DNA of 64,000 nucleotides from Coenobita brevimanus (taxonomy: Eukaryota > Arthropoda > Malacostraca > Decapoda > Coenobitidae). This document shows, piece by piece, positions 10,851-26,089 of the stretch. The notes under the pieces are model-generated. The model saw only the letters and a list, made by a program, of their open reading frames with translations. It searched no databases and was not told where the DNA came from. Made by a program: the position numbers and the translations under genes. The number at the start of each line of letters is the position of its first letter. The stretch's first letter is position 1. The stretch lies in NCBI GenBank assembly GCA_032717465.1, contig CM064691.1:3272315-3336314 (forward strand), written 5' to 3'.

Positions 10851-12250
10851 AGAAGTGCAAAGCAGGAGGCGCTACCAAGTTTCTTATTATCAATGAAAAC
10901 GTGGTCTTTTGCTATCTCTTGCTCCTATTTCCCGAACTCTTCTGATTTTGATGATTATCTGTCTTGCTCATAGTCTGATGCATCATTTTCTTGATTTTAC
11001 ATTCTAACGTGAAATAATTTATATTCTTTACCTTTTCATTTATCAATACCTGCTTACGTTTCTTCACAAACTCCCGTTCAATTCTTATAATCTGGTGTAA
11101 CTGCCATCTTTATACTCCATTCCTTAACGCTTTGATTGCTACGTTTATATGGACTGACCAAATAATGTGGCGTAAGGCTAAAATAAAATGTCAGATTGTA
11201 CAGTACATAAGGTTACTTCAGATAGTGTTGGAAGTCATGTATAAGTGGCTTCTTTTTTTATATTTTTTTTTTTTTTAACCTAAACATAATACCACAATGT
11301 ATCATCAACAGTGAAAGGGTTGGCTGTGTCTCACCTTTTTCCCTGTAACTTTCAGTCGGTTGTGCGTAAACTTTGTGCCCCTTTAGGGTTTTCTCATTCC
11401 CTTCCTTCTCGCCTGGACATGTGAGTGAGGGCTGGGGTAGTTTTCAGCAGACTAACATCGTTCATTCCCCCCACGACCTTGCCCTCCCAGGAATGTGTTG
11501 GTAACTCACCCCACACCATACTGCAAAGTGGTTGATTTCACCTTTGCCCAGGCATATTTCCGTATTAGGGAATATGAATGTTCTCTTCCTGATATTTCAA
11601 GCAGTGACAGGTACCTAATATATGCAGGAACCTATCACTATGCATAGAATCTGGTAAGTACTCGAATTCACATAAAGATATTTACATAACTGAATTTAAG
11701 ACTAAAATTGGTTAGTTTGCTGCTCCTTCTTCTTCTCCTTCTTCTTCCTCGCTACACTCCACCTCGCCTTTGATGGATCGCCAGTCACCAAAGACAAAGC
11801 ATTAAGTGTGTTGTCTACCATGCACCAGAATTAACCCTTTGATTGTCATAGGCGAGCCACAGGGTAAAGAATTCATCGGCCAAAGACGAACCAACATGTG
11901 CCACACCAGAAATAGATGCACGGAAGATCATAGTAGAACATAAAAGTTCAAATTACATACTCATTTGAACAAGACGAGGTTCATTTTCTAACCAGGATTA
12001 CAATGGCACGAATGTCTGTTTAGGCAAATATCTATGATCACTAGTATGCCCTCATTGAAAACCGCGCAAAACCAGCTTATATACAGGAATCAGCATTTGC
12101 ACGGATCATGAACTCTGCAACCCATTTTGCTTTAATACAGTCGCTTGTTACACGACATTACAGCAGGCTTGTAATGGCAGCGGGCAAGAAAGGGAACTGT
12201 ACTGGCTAAGGAAATTGTCAGTCACGCTGGCCAGGCTGCGGATCACTACT
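10851..12250. other. Non-coding stretch, no gene seen
   Basis: AT-rich sequence with T-runs near 11250-11275 and a CTT-rich patch near 11730. No conserved coding frame or RNA gene was recognised. Confidence 0.55.
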
Positions 12251-12261
12251 AGATTAGATTA

Positions 12262-12665
12262 CTGCTCCATACTAGGACGCTAGACCTGACTCGGGCACTG
12301 CACCTAACTAAAACACTAAATATGACCAATGAACCAAAGACACTGATTCTTACTAGGCAATGAAAGTGATTTAGACATAGCATTTTACTTAGACTGTGGA
12401 CCTGACTAGGACACTTAGCCACACTAGGACACCAAACTTGACTGAGACGTTGAACCTGACTACGCACTGAACCTGACTGGGACACCAAACCTAACAGGAT
12501 ACTGAATGACTAGGACGTCGAACCTGACAGGACAGTGAATCTGACTATGACACCGAACTGACTAGGACAATTAACCTGACTAGGATACTGAAGCTCACTA
12601 GAACACTTCACTTACAAGGACACTGTGCCTAGCTAGGACATTTAACTTAGGCAGGACATTAGACG
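12262..12665. repeat. Degenerate minisatellite, about 18-bp unit
   Basis: Imperfect head-to-tail copies with consensus near ACTAGGACACTGAACCTG, unit length 17-21 bp, most regular from about 12400 to 12640. Substitutions and small indels are frequent, so the array is old. The apparent reading frame on the minus strand is a product of the repeat. Confidence 0.85.
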
Positions 12666-12689
12666 TGGCTTATGATGGTCAGCACAGGA

Positions 12690-12862
12690 CTTCCACTATC
12701 ATGGTAGTACGGGTGGGAGTGGGGGTGGGGGTACAGAGGGGTGGTGGACCATTGTATATTAATATCCTTCCAGCACCTCGACTGTTCTACTCAGATGCTG
12801 GAGAGGGTCGTCAGAAGTCATACGTCTCTGTCGTCTTCACGGCGGCTTGGCTCACGACTGTT
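12690..12862 (+). repeat. Partial copy of a dispersed repeat (also at 27.7 and 38.4 kb)
   Basis: The block CCAGCACCTCGACTGTTCTA at about 12770 matches CCAGCACCTCGGCTGTTCCA near 38557 and a related segment near 27870, preceded in all three by a G-rich stretch. It is an unclassified dispersed repeat. Confidence 0.5.
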
Positions 12863-13693
12863 TGAGAGAACGGAGCCTGGATGGTGGTTTTACGAGTAGA
12901 TTTGAAAAGTAATTCAGTTATTCACCAACATTAGGAACTGGAACGGCATCTTTAGCGACGGTACACAGATCGAATAATCACCAGCTACATCCACCAGTGC
13001 TAGGCTTCTGCACTGTGCTACACAAATCTCTAACATATATATATTTTTTGGTGTTCTAATTGTTGATCTTCTTTGACTAGCCAGGCTCTCATGTATTCTC
13101 TTCATACGAATGTCGCTTGATGCATGTATGTTTTTTTTTTTTTTTTTGTCTCTGAACTTCCATTCTTTCAAACTGCAGCAGTAGTAACGCACTCATGCCC
13201 ATTCTCTTCTATACTGTGCGAGTGCGTTCTCTTTCCAAGTAAGCCGTCTTCATATAGTTAAACGCTCTACATATCTCGGTAACTCTCTTTCGCAGTGTTT
13301 TCTCCCGTCTGTCTCTGATCTCTGGTCTTTTAAATATATTGTGCCCAGGTAGAGCAAAATGGACGAGCCTTGAATCTGATTTTATTTTTGTCCAGTCTTG
13401 TTTGAAAAGAAAACATTTTGCGGCTCTAAGCCTTGAGTTCCAGCACTGTCTATAATAATTTTCCTTTGTTGCCGTAAGTTGAATTGGCCGATGTTTATCT
13501 AATTCGTTAACGATTTTTTTTTTTTGGTGAGAGAGATGACCACATAAATAAGAGAAACTAATATTTCTTCCAAATACAGCAGACTTGTAATATATGATAA
13601 ATGTATCTGACATGAAGCTTGTGTGGGGGAGACGTTAGTAATCAAACGAATGAAAAGCGGGTGAATGAAACGAACACAGAAATCTTGTACTCT
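12863..13693. other. Non-coding; possible LINE tail at 13225-13470
   Basis: Mostly unrecognised, with a T-run at about 13132-13147. The plus strand around 13225-13400 reads like a badly decayed version of the CR1/Jockey C-terminus seen at 10441-10850 (Leu/Ser-rich segment, then a CCAGGT...TTGAATCTGATTTT stretch resembling its 3' UTR). The similarity is weak. Confidence 0.35.
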
Positions 13694-13699
13694 TTTAAT
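13694..13699 (-). terminator. Polyadenylation signal candidate, cuticle gene 1
   Basis: ATTAAA on the minus strand, about 125 bp downstream of the gene 1 stop codon. The other four cuticle genes have ATTAAA or AATAAA at a similar distance. Confidence 0.55.
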
Positions 13700-13824
13700 A
13701 AATATGGGAATTGGTTGAAAATAAATACTTACACAAGAAACACAGGTTGTCACAGAGAGAAGGGTCTAGTTACTTTCAGGTGTCGACCACCATTTGCACA
13801 TTTTTCTTGAAGTGTCAAGTCCAT

Positions 13825-14640
13825 TTACTTGGACTCGTTGGAGTCATAGTAGCGACGCTGGGGAGGGGCGTAGCGGGGAGCCTCAAAGGACTCGAAGGAT
13901 CCGGACTCGAAGGATCCGGAGTCGAAGGAAGCCTCACCCGAGTACTTGACGTCAGCAATGTAGCCATCGTCACCGTCCACGTAGTAGGTCACCGTCTGGC
14001 GGCGACCGTCGGGAAGCAGCACGGAGTACGACCCCTGGGTGTTGTCACCGTCGCGGGCCTCCTGGTGGCCGTAGTGGTTCTCGGAAGATTCGTCACTCAC
14101 GGCCCAGTTGAACTCGTACTTGGCCTCGCTGGACTCGAAGGACTCGTGGGACTGTTAAAGAGAACGCCGTGAATGCTTCCATGCTTAACAAGAAAGCTGT
14201 ATTAAACCATTACAATGACATTCCTGGAGAAATGTTAAGGATTTTTTTTCTCATCTGATATAGGTGTATTCCTAGGGAATCTTAACTTCAATAGAAAGAG
14301 TATGACTAGGGCCGTTATAATATTCATCTTTATTCTCAATTTCTCTCTCGATGCATCTTGCGCAAAAATACAGCCTTTGTCATAAAGAAATAAGTTTTGT
14401 CTAATGAAAATAGGTTTAGGGAATAATGAAAATTTGTTCCTGTTTAACCAAAGTTATCCACAAAATGAAAGGAAAAAATAAAAACAACAATGTTACTTAC
14501 CCCAGAGTCACCATACCCTCTGAACTCTCCACTTTCAGCGGTGGCCAGGGCGGCCAGGCCCAGAAAAATGAGGATCTGAAAACGGAGGATATATACTAAA
14601 TTTTTATATATATTATATATATTTTTATGTATATTATGTA

Positions 14641-14736
<96 letters not shown>

Positions 14737-14911
14737 ATTGGATCCCAGGGGTGCTGGGCGGGGCATTGCACTGGGAGGGCACTAAGCGTACCGCCCTCCG
14801 CCTATCGGCTCATAGTCGCGAAGCTCATAAGTCCCTACCAGGGGGTTCCCTGCTTTATAAAGACTTGAAAAATCTCAGTTCCGTCCAATGCTCTGGACAC
14901 TGGGCTCCAAT

Positions 14912-15007
<96 letters not shown>

Positions 15008-15437
15008 TTATGATTTGTTGTTCCATTTGTTGGAGAAGTTTATGCAGTTTAGTGTCTCCCTCTAGTAAAAGGGCTAATTAAGTCTTTACCCAGCCTCTCA
15101 ATTTCGAGCAATCACTCCCAAACTGAATAAAATCTCTAGCACAAAGCAGAAATTAATAATATAAATGTGTCGTCAGATTCAATCGTTAAGGAGAAACGTG
15201 ATCGTCTGAGTGAATATGTAATGACAGGGGTAGTGCTGAGGAATTTCTATCAAATCGTTTAAGTTACAGTACTACGAGTAATAGGTATCGCATGCTAAGC
15301 TGTATTTTTAAAATTAAGTTAATCCTATTCTTTTTCATTGTAGCCTATACCGATAAATTCAATATATCACAAAGCAGCCATGATTTCATTATACTGTATG
15401 TTTAAAGAAATATATTCAGCTGTACCTTCGTGTTCAT
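13825..15437 (-). CDS. RR-domain chitin-binding cuticle protein, gene 1 (three exons)
   Basis: Secreted exoskeletal structural protein of about 137 residues. Coding exons: 15426-15437 (MNTK), 14501-14575 (25 residues), 13825-14151 (108 residues plus stop), all phase 0 with GT donors and AG acceptors. The start is the ATG about 30 bp below the initiator. The signal peptide reads [17 protein letters not shown], with cleavage probably near Ala-Glu. The RR domain (pfam Chitin_bind_4 type) starts at AKYEFNW, continues with NTQGSY and [14 protein letters not shown], and ends [12 protein letters not shown]; its conserved aromatics are the presumed chitin-contact face. A short SFESGSF-type linker and the tail [10 protein letters not shown] follow. 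Intron 1 (850 bp) holds (TA)n tracts and a MITE. Relative to the other paralogues, the mature N-terminus differs (GEFRGYGD), the domain has FNW instead of FSW and GSYSV instead of GSYYV, and the FTZ-F1-type upstream site is absent. It is most similar to arthropod RR-1 cuticle proteins; decapod calcification-associated proteins are a related possibility. Confidence 0.93.
14643..15002. repeat. (TA)n microsatellite split by a MITE
   Basis: TA runs at 14643-14733 and 14915-15002, inside intron 1 of cuticle gene 1, flank the inverted-repeat element at 14734-14914. Confidence 0.95.
14734..14914 (+). mobile_element. MITE-like element, copy 1, in (TA)n
   Basis: A 181-bp element bounded by near-perfect terminal inverted repeats: ATATCCCATTGGATCCCAG at the left, and at the right CTGGGCTCCAATGGGATAT, which is the inverse complement with one mismatch. 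It sits in a TA tract, so a TA target duplication (as in Tc1/mariner-type MITEs) is compatible but cannot be proved inside the repeat. A full-length homologue in opposite orientation is at 24345-24524. No ORF, so non-autonomous. Confidence 0.8.
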
Positions 15438-15462
15438 TGTTAATGGCAGCTCTGTCGAAACT

Positions 15463-15499
15463 AGTGACCAGACTACCGTGGACAGCCTAATATATATAT
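15463..15499 (-). promoter_or_regulatory. Core promoter of cuticle gene 1 (TATA box and initiator)
   Basis: Reading the minus strand, a TATATATATTA box (about 15490-15499) lies about 30 bp upstream of TCACT (15463-15467), which fits the arthropod initiator. The ATG follows about 30 bp further on. The layout matches the other four genes, but the surrounding sequence does not. Confidence 0.65.
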
Positions 15500-15930
15500 G
15501 CCCACTTGACCCTCACAACCCTATTTCCTCACCTCATCAAGTTTCTACTACCTTACCCCTTACCGACACTGGCCCGGTTTTTGTACCATATAGCATCAGT
15601 ACTGGCGGGCACGTGAAGCACTTTCGTTTTTACTCAGAATATTGTAATCGTATAATGACAGTTGCCAGTGTTAGTGGTTGGTGATGGAGGGGCTGTAGCA
15701 AAAAATTACCTATACACTACAAGGACGTATTCTTCCTTAACATTTCGCTTCCACCAGAAACTTTTTATTTACCTTCATGGAGACTTTCTATGGTGAAGGA
15801 ATTTAAAATGGTTATGACTAAATTCTCCAGCTCGAAAAGTCACCTCTGAGATAAAGTACAAAACAAAAATATCGTCTGGAGAGTCTGAAATGAAACAAAG
15901 ATAAACGACAGCCACCTGTAGGAGTTAATT
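15500..15930. other. Non-coding stretch upstream of cuticle gene 1
   Basis: No gene was recognised and, unlike upstream of genes 2-5, no TGACCTTG-type block was found. An AGGGTCA half-site on the minus strand (near 15507) lies too close to the TATA box to be equivalent. Confidence 0.5.
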
Positions 15931-15934
15931 TGCG

Positions 15935-16640
15935 GGTAAGTTGGTGTAGCAGAGAGGAAAAGTTTGAATGTAATGGAGATGAGATGTCTGAGGAGTATGT
16001 GTGGAGTGACGCGTATGGATCGAGTGCGAAATGATGAAGTGCGAAGAACTGGAGTTGTTCGGGAGATGGCTGGTAGAGTTGAGCAGAGGGTGTTGCAATA
16101 GTTTGGGCATATGGAGAGAATGGATAATGAGCGATTGGTGAAAAAGATAACTAGATCTGATGTGAGAGGTGTAAGACTGAGAGGAAGACCACGAATAGGA
16201 TGGATGGACAGTGTGAAGAGAGCGCTGGATGCGAGAGGGATGTCTGTTGAGCAAGGAAGAGTGGCTGTGCGTGACAGAAATAAATGGAGAGAAATTGTGA
16301 ATGAATAAGTGATGACGCAGCCCTGAGGGGATATTCTCCCGCATTTGGTCTGATCAGCTAGTCAGGTCAGGTGCGGGTAAGGGGATGGGTCTGTTATGAT
16401 GTGGCAGGGGTAAACCAGTTCTGCTGTCGGGCCCTGCTGTGGATGTCACTGCTTGCATTGCGCAGTTGACCCTTGTGCGGTGTGATGCGGTGAGGATCTG
16501 TCCGTTCTCCCCTTTGGGGCTAAGATGCGAATGAATGTGTTTGAATGGATGAGTAAATGGAGAGTGAGTCGTCCTGTCTCGGCTACCTCCCTTTCCTTGG
16601 GGGAAGCAGCCTAGGTATATAGATAGATAGATAGAAGTTG
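15935..16640 (+). mobile_element. 3' end of a second RTE-like LINE family, with GATA tail
   Basis: A decayed C-terminal coding segment reads RCLRSMCGVTRMDRVRND, then a TAG in place of the expected Trp before FGHMERMDNERLVKKI, then RLRGRPRIGWMDSVKRAL and WREIVNE (open to 16308). A 3' UTR of about 310 bp follows and ends in TAGATAGATAGATAG (16616-16634). It has the same domain logic as copies A-D, but the sequence and the longer 3' UTR show a distinct family. Confidence 0.78.
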
Positions 16641-16697
16641 GTGTGATGGTTGTTGTACGTGTTGTGGTCCCTGGAGTCAATAAACACACGTAATTAC

Positions 16698-18345
<1,648 letters not shown>

Positions 18346-18349
18346 GGAG

Positions 18350-18760
18350 GTCAGGAAGAGTTGTGGGGTAAGGGAAGGTGTGGTGGTGTGGTGATGGGAA
18401 GGTGTGGTGAAGGGAGGGTGTAATGGAGTTGAATTTGGGAAAGTGTGGTGTTGTTTGTTAGATTTAGGGAAGATATTTTGTAGTTTGGTAATTTGGGGAA
18501 GGTGGATGTAGTCAGGTACATTTAGAGGTGTGTTGTGGTTTGGTAGATTCAGGGAAAGTGCGTTGTCGGTTTGATAGATGTAGGGAAGATCTAGTGAGTT
18601 TTGGTAGATCCAGGGAAGGTGTGGCGTGGTTTGGTATATTCTGGGAAGGTTTGGTGTGGTGGGGAGGGGTAAAGCTGAGGCAGGGTGAGGGAGGTGTGAT
18701 GGGATGGCGTGAGGGAAAATGAGGTAGGGTGAGGTAGTGTGTGGTGTGGTAGGGTAAGGG
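18350..18760. repeat. Degenerate G/T-rich minisatellite, about 30-bp unit
   Basis: Repeated segments begin GGGAAGGTGTGGTGTGG and end TTTGGTAGATTCA, with successive units of 28-31 bp between about 18440 and 18660 and looser copies on both sides. The Pro/His-rich minus-strand frames are by-products. Confidence 0.8.
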
Positions 18761-21667
<2,907 letters not shown>

Positions 21668-23646
21668 CTATCACTATCTATCTATCTATAGCCCGACGCC
21701 CTAATCCCGCAAAGGGTGGCCGCAGACAAAACGCCTCCAAGTCACTCTGTCACCCACCATTTGACTCCCCTCCCCCCAACTCACCCCCCCTCCCTCATAT
21801 ACCTCTCAACTCCATCCCTCCACCTCATCCTCGGTCTACCCCTCCCTCTCCCTCCCTCCACCTCACCTACATACACCCTCTTAGTCAGTCTTTCATTCTC
21901 CATTCTCTCCACATGTCCAAACCACCTCAGTGTATTTCTCCTAATCTTTTCAACCACATCCACATCTACCCCACAACGTTCCTTCACTTCTTCATTCGTC
22001 AACCTGTCCCTCCACGTCACTCCACATGCTCCTCTCAAGTAACTCATTTCCACTGCTCTCACTCTTGACTTGTTCCCCTCTTGCAAGGTCCACGCCTCGC
22101 TTCCATACGTCAGGGTAGGGATCACAATACCATCATGCAGTGACTTCTTAACTTCCATACTCACCTCCCTATTTCTCATCACTGCTTTCAGTGTACCAAC
22201 AACCTTTCTTCCCTGCTGTACCCTTTCACGTACTTCATCCCCCAAAGTTCCATCCTTACTCATCACACTACCCAAGTACTTGAATGCACCCACATTCTCC
22301 ATATCCTCACCATCCAATCTCACTGCTCACTCTGTGACTTCATTCTTCTCAAACACCATAACTTTACTTTTGTTTACATTAACTTTCAGCTTCCTCCTCC
22401 TACACACTGTCCCAAATTCATTCACCAAACCTTGCAACTCCCATTCATCTTCACTCAACAATACTGTATCATCAGCAAACAGCAACACCGGAAGCTTCCA
22501 AATCTCACCCTCATTCATTAGGGCCACCCCCACATCCACTGCCCTACCTTGCACCTCCTTTACAACCCCATCCATATATATATTAAACAGCCATGGAGAC
22601 ATCACACACCCCTGTTTCAGTCCCACATTGAGATGAAAGAACTCACTCAGCTCACCATCCACTCGCACCGTAGCCCTAGCTCCCTGGTACATACTCTTCA
22701 CAGCACTCAACAATTTCCCCTCCACTCCATATATTCTTAATACCTTCCACATACCTTGCCTATCTATTCTGTCATAAGCTTTCTCCAAGTCCATGAAGGC
22801 AGCATACACTTTCCTTCCCTTCTCTAGATACTTCTCCACTAAACATCTTAGAACAAATATCTGATCTACACACCCTTTTCCCTTCCTAAATCCCCCTTGT
22901 TCTTCTCCAACTAGCTCCTCTGTCATATGCCTAACCCTATCAATGACTATTCTACCATATATTTTACCAGTCACACTAAGAAGGCAAATACCCCTATGGT
23001 TGCCACATACTTCTCTCTCCCCTTTTCCTTTGTACAGAGGAACAATTATACCTGATTTCCAGTCCTCTGGAACCCTTCCCTCTTCCCAAGCCAATCTACA
23101 CAACTTCCATATCCACTCCACAACAATCTCACCCCCATACCTAAGCATTTCACCACACACTCCATCAAGTCCTGGGGCCTTTCCCAGCTTAATCTTCTTC
23201 ATCGCTTCCACTACTTCCGACCTACTGATCTCTTCCTCCCTCCTCTCATCTCTTCTTCTCCCAGCCATTCCCCATCCACTTATACTCACACTGCTCTCAC
23301 TCTCTACATTCAACAAATCCTCAAAGTGCTCCTTCCATCTCCTCAATTTCTCTCTCTTCTCCACCAACAATCTATTATTCCTATCTTTCACTCCCCTACT
23401 ATTTCCCCTTTCACACTGCCTTACTTTCTTTACCTCCTTCCAAAACAATTTCTTACTCTCCCTCCATTTCACACCCAGATTCCTCCCAAACTCTTCATCC
23501 ACTTTCTTCTTACTCTCCTTCACCAGTCTCTTAACCTCCCTTCTCCTGCTCACATATACCTCTCTCTTCTCTCTCTCATCTTCTCCCCTACCTCTACTCG
23601 CCAACCATTCACCATATGCCTTCTTCTTTTGTGCCACAGCTATCAC
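21668..23646 (-). mobile_element. 5'-truncated RTE-like LINE, copy D, with target-site duplication
   Basis: Minus-strand copy of the same subfamily as copy B (shared RHMTEELVGEEQ and KRVYVGEVEGG; 3' end GGGATTAGGGCGTCGGGCTA), but tailed with GATA units instead of poly(A). Both ends are flanked by CTATCAC (21668-21674 and 23640-23646), a plausible 7-bp target-site duplication. The 5' end lies after the endonuclease, near the AQKKKAYGEW motif. Confidence 0.88.
21716..23639 (-). pseudogene. LINE copy D reverse transcriptase ORF, nonsense codon and frameshift
   Basis: The frame runs from QKKKAYGEW through GIIVPLYKGKGE, HRGICLLSVTGKIY, AAFMDLEKAYDRIDR, GLKQGCVMSPWLF and LLFADDTVLLSE. It hits TGA at 22327-22329, where copy B has TGT (Cys), and continues in the same frame to about 21790. 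There a run of seven G (copy B has eight) shifts the frame just before the final GVSWGEG segment. It is inactive. Confidence 0.87.
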
Positions 23647-23765
23647 ACTATTCAGGAAAAGTGTAGACTATTTATTTCTTACCCAAACATATATTACCTA
23701 AATGCCACGTCCTAAAACACGCTCCAGTATATACCAAACCACCCGTTAACTATTATTTCCCTCCG

Positions 23766-23942
23766 TGTGTGTGTGTGTGTGTGTGTGTGTGATTCTGGGC
23801 ATAGCTTTAATACTTCGTTTCCTGAGGCCCGGGAGTCCATCCATGTACCATATATCACCACCACGTAGGCGCCAACTCCCACCGTCCATACTGAGTACAT
23901 GCTAGAGTTGTCTCATACAGGACTGGAGTATTAGTATTAGTT

Positions 23943-23975
<33 letters not shown>

Positions 23976-24110
23976 TGTCGGCAGTTCCTTGGTAACTCAG
24001 TGAACTCTATTATAACGGAATTCAAATCTATTAAGCTGTTCCATGCCGCAGGATAGATTCGAAATCGCATCCATTGGGACAGTAACCTCTTTAACGACTC
24101 GGCCACCGCT
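23766..24110 (-). mobile_element. tRNA-derived SINE, family 1, copy 1
   Basis: Minus-strand SINE. The head contains a perfect pol III A box TGGCCGAGTCG (24095-24105), preceded by AGCGG and resembling class II (Leu/Ser) tRNAs, and a B box-like TTTCGAATCT about 40 bp downstream. The body includes a poly(T/A) run (about 23945-23972), CACCGTCCATACTGAGTACATGC-type sequence shared with the other copies, and the family 3' end GCTATGCCCAGAATC. The tail is (CA)n at 23766-23790. Confidence 0.78.
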
Positions 24111-24177
24111 ACGGTATTTAGCTTTGACCTCGAAATCACAGTATTTAATTTTTTTTCCAGCAGACTACTATATCTAC

Positions 24178-24760
24178 CTGTCTATCTATCTATCTATCTA
24201 TCTATAATTTCATCCTTGAGGCTGTCATATATAATTTCACTCACGAAACTACACTAAACCGATATAAATTCACCCTTCAGGCTACTATATACATTTTCAC
24301 CCTTCAGGAATATATATGTAATTCACTTGTTAAGGCCATTATATCCCATCGGAGCCCAGTGTCCTCAATATAGGACAGAACTGGGAATTTTCAAGAGTTT
24401 ATAAAGTAGGGAACCCCAGGGTAGGGACTTATGAGCTTCGAGACTATGAGCCAACAGGCGAGGGCGGTACGCTTGGTACCCTCCCAGCACAGTGCCTCGC
24501 CCAGGAGCACTGGGATCCAATGGGATATACACATGCTTTCAGCTTCAGGCTGCTTCATGTAATTTCAGCATTTCGACTACTATATATAACTCTACCCTAC
24601 AGACTACTCTGTATAATTTCACCAGGCAACTGTGTATAAATTCACCATTATAGAAGCAATAAATAATTTCATCCCTCAAGACTCTATATGCAGTCTCGCC
24701 TCTCAGGGTGCTGCATATAAATACTGTATCGTTCTAGTGTATAATCTCACCCATTAAACT
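24178..24760. repeat. Degenerate AT-rich minisatellite, about 27-bp unit
   Basis: Starts with a TATC run (24178-24206), followed by imperfect copies of TATATAATTTCACCCTTCAG-like units with a CTACTA spacer, roughly every 25-33 bp. The MITE at 24345-24524 interrupts it. Confidence 0.75.
24345..24524 (-). mobile_element. MITE-like element, copy 2
   Basis: Homologous over its whole length (about 180 bp) to 14734-14914, in reverse orientation. The inverted ends are ATATCCCATCGGAGCCCAG and its near inverse complement CTGGGATCCAATGGGATAT, flanked by TA on both sides. It lies inside an AT-rich minisatellite. Confidence 0.8.
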
Positions 24761-26060
24761 TCAGCTCTGGTATTGCACTTCAGGACACATTGTTTATCTT
24801 ACCTTTCTGGCCATGATGTGCTCTGTCCCTTTAGGAGCATTATGACAGTGTAAAAATCCGGTTATGGGTGTTACCAGATGCCCGTGTATCGCGGGGTAAG
24901 GCATGGCGAGGTGGCACAGTGGATGTAACTCAGTCTGAGCATTTGCCATAAAAATATATGTAAAATAACGCAAGGGAGTCAATTTTCCGTCTTACTTGTC
25001 GGGGAGATAGTACAGTTGTAATTGCAGTCATTTATTATTCTTTATAGCATTGTTCTGAAGTTTGTCCAATTGTTTAAGTGCAGCTTCTCTACATCCATTT
25101 CATAAGGGTGAGGAATGTTTGACATGAGAGTGCACATGACTTGCAGTTATAGCTAACTGCTCGTCTGTGAAGAAATGACTGAATCTGTACAATAATCCAA
25201 CAGCCGTATTCTTAACAATAATCCCTTTCCTCAACTTTCCCTTCCCGTCTAAGGAGTTTTGATTTTCATCGGTATCCAAACAGATTCCGTTGGAGGGGAA
25301 AGGAAAATGTTCAGGTTGGTAGCCCTGTTACGCTAAAACGACCCATCCTGCTGATATCTGGTATGGTGGAGCGTTAAATTTATAAACTAATACACCCAAA
25401 CACGCACATTTCGTGCTGTATAATGAAAGCAGAACACATTTGAGATGTGGGCGGTCGCCACCACATCCATACTGTTGGTTTGTAATCAGCCATAAATGCA
25501 ATTATGGCCAACACCTCAGCGGTGTTCACTCCTCAAGACAAAAATTTGATAAATAATTGTATTCGAGGAATATAGTTATCTTTAATGTTTTTATTCATAA
25601 GCGCAAGAATCACTTGTTAACATCCGTCTCATGTACTCGCATGACGACGCTCACTTGTTTTTTTCCAGCTGGAAGACATGAGCCGAACCACTCGTGTGAC
25701 CTTTGTGGCAGATTTTCCTTTTCCGCTCAAATTAACAAGTAAAATATAAAAAAAAAAAAAAATCCTCATGTCACCCTGACATTTATCAATGTCAGATTAT
25801 GTAAGACTAGACGAATATCGGCGGTAGTACAGTACTTCGTCTGCTCTGTTTATGTCTGACTAAACATCTCAGTCGACATGGGAAACACTTTTAAAGAGAT
25901 ACAAATAGGACTTTAAAATCAGTATATCGTTGTAAATCGTATTAGTAAAACTGTAGAGTACCATTCATCAACATTTTAAATATACTGTAGTTAAGGCGAT
26001 AAACTTCAACTGAACGCACAAAAATTGCAAAGGGATTTTTGAAGAGACGGGTTAAATGAT
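24761..26060. other. Non-coding stretch, no gene seen
   Basis: AT-rich; an A-run near 25749-25762. No coding frame, RNA gene or known repeat was recognised. Confidence 0.55.
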
Positions 26061-26089
26061 TCCGTCAAGTTCCAATAATTTCGGCTGCT

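Noticed and set aside
13711..14172. Plus-strand 153-codon frame opposite exon 3 of cuticle gene 1
   Set aside because: Antisense of the GC-rich RR exon. It spans the splice acceptor of the real gene and is not conserved at the other paralogues.
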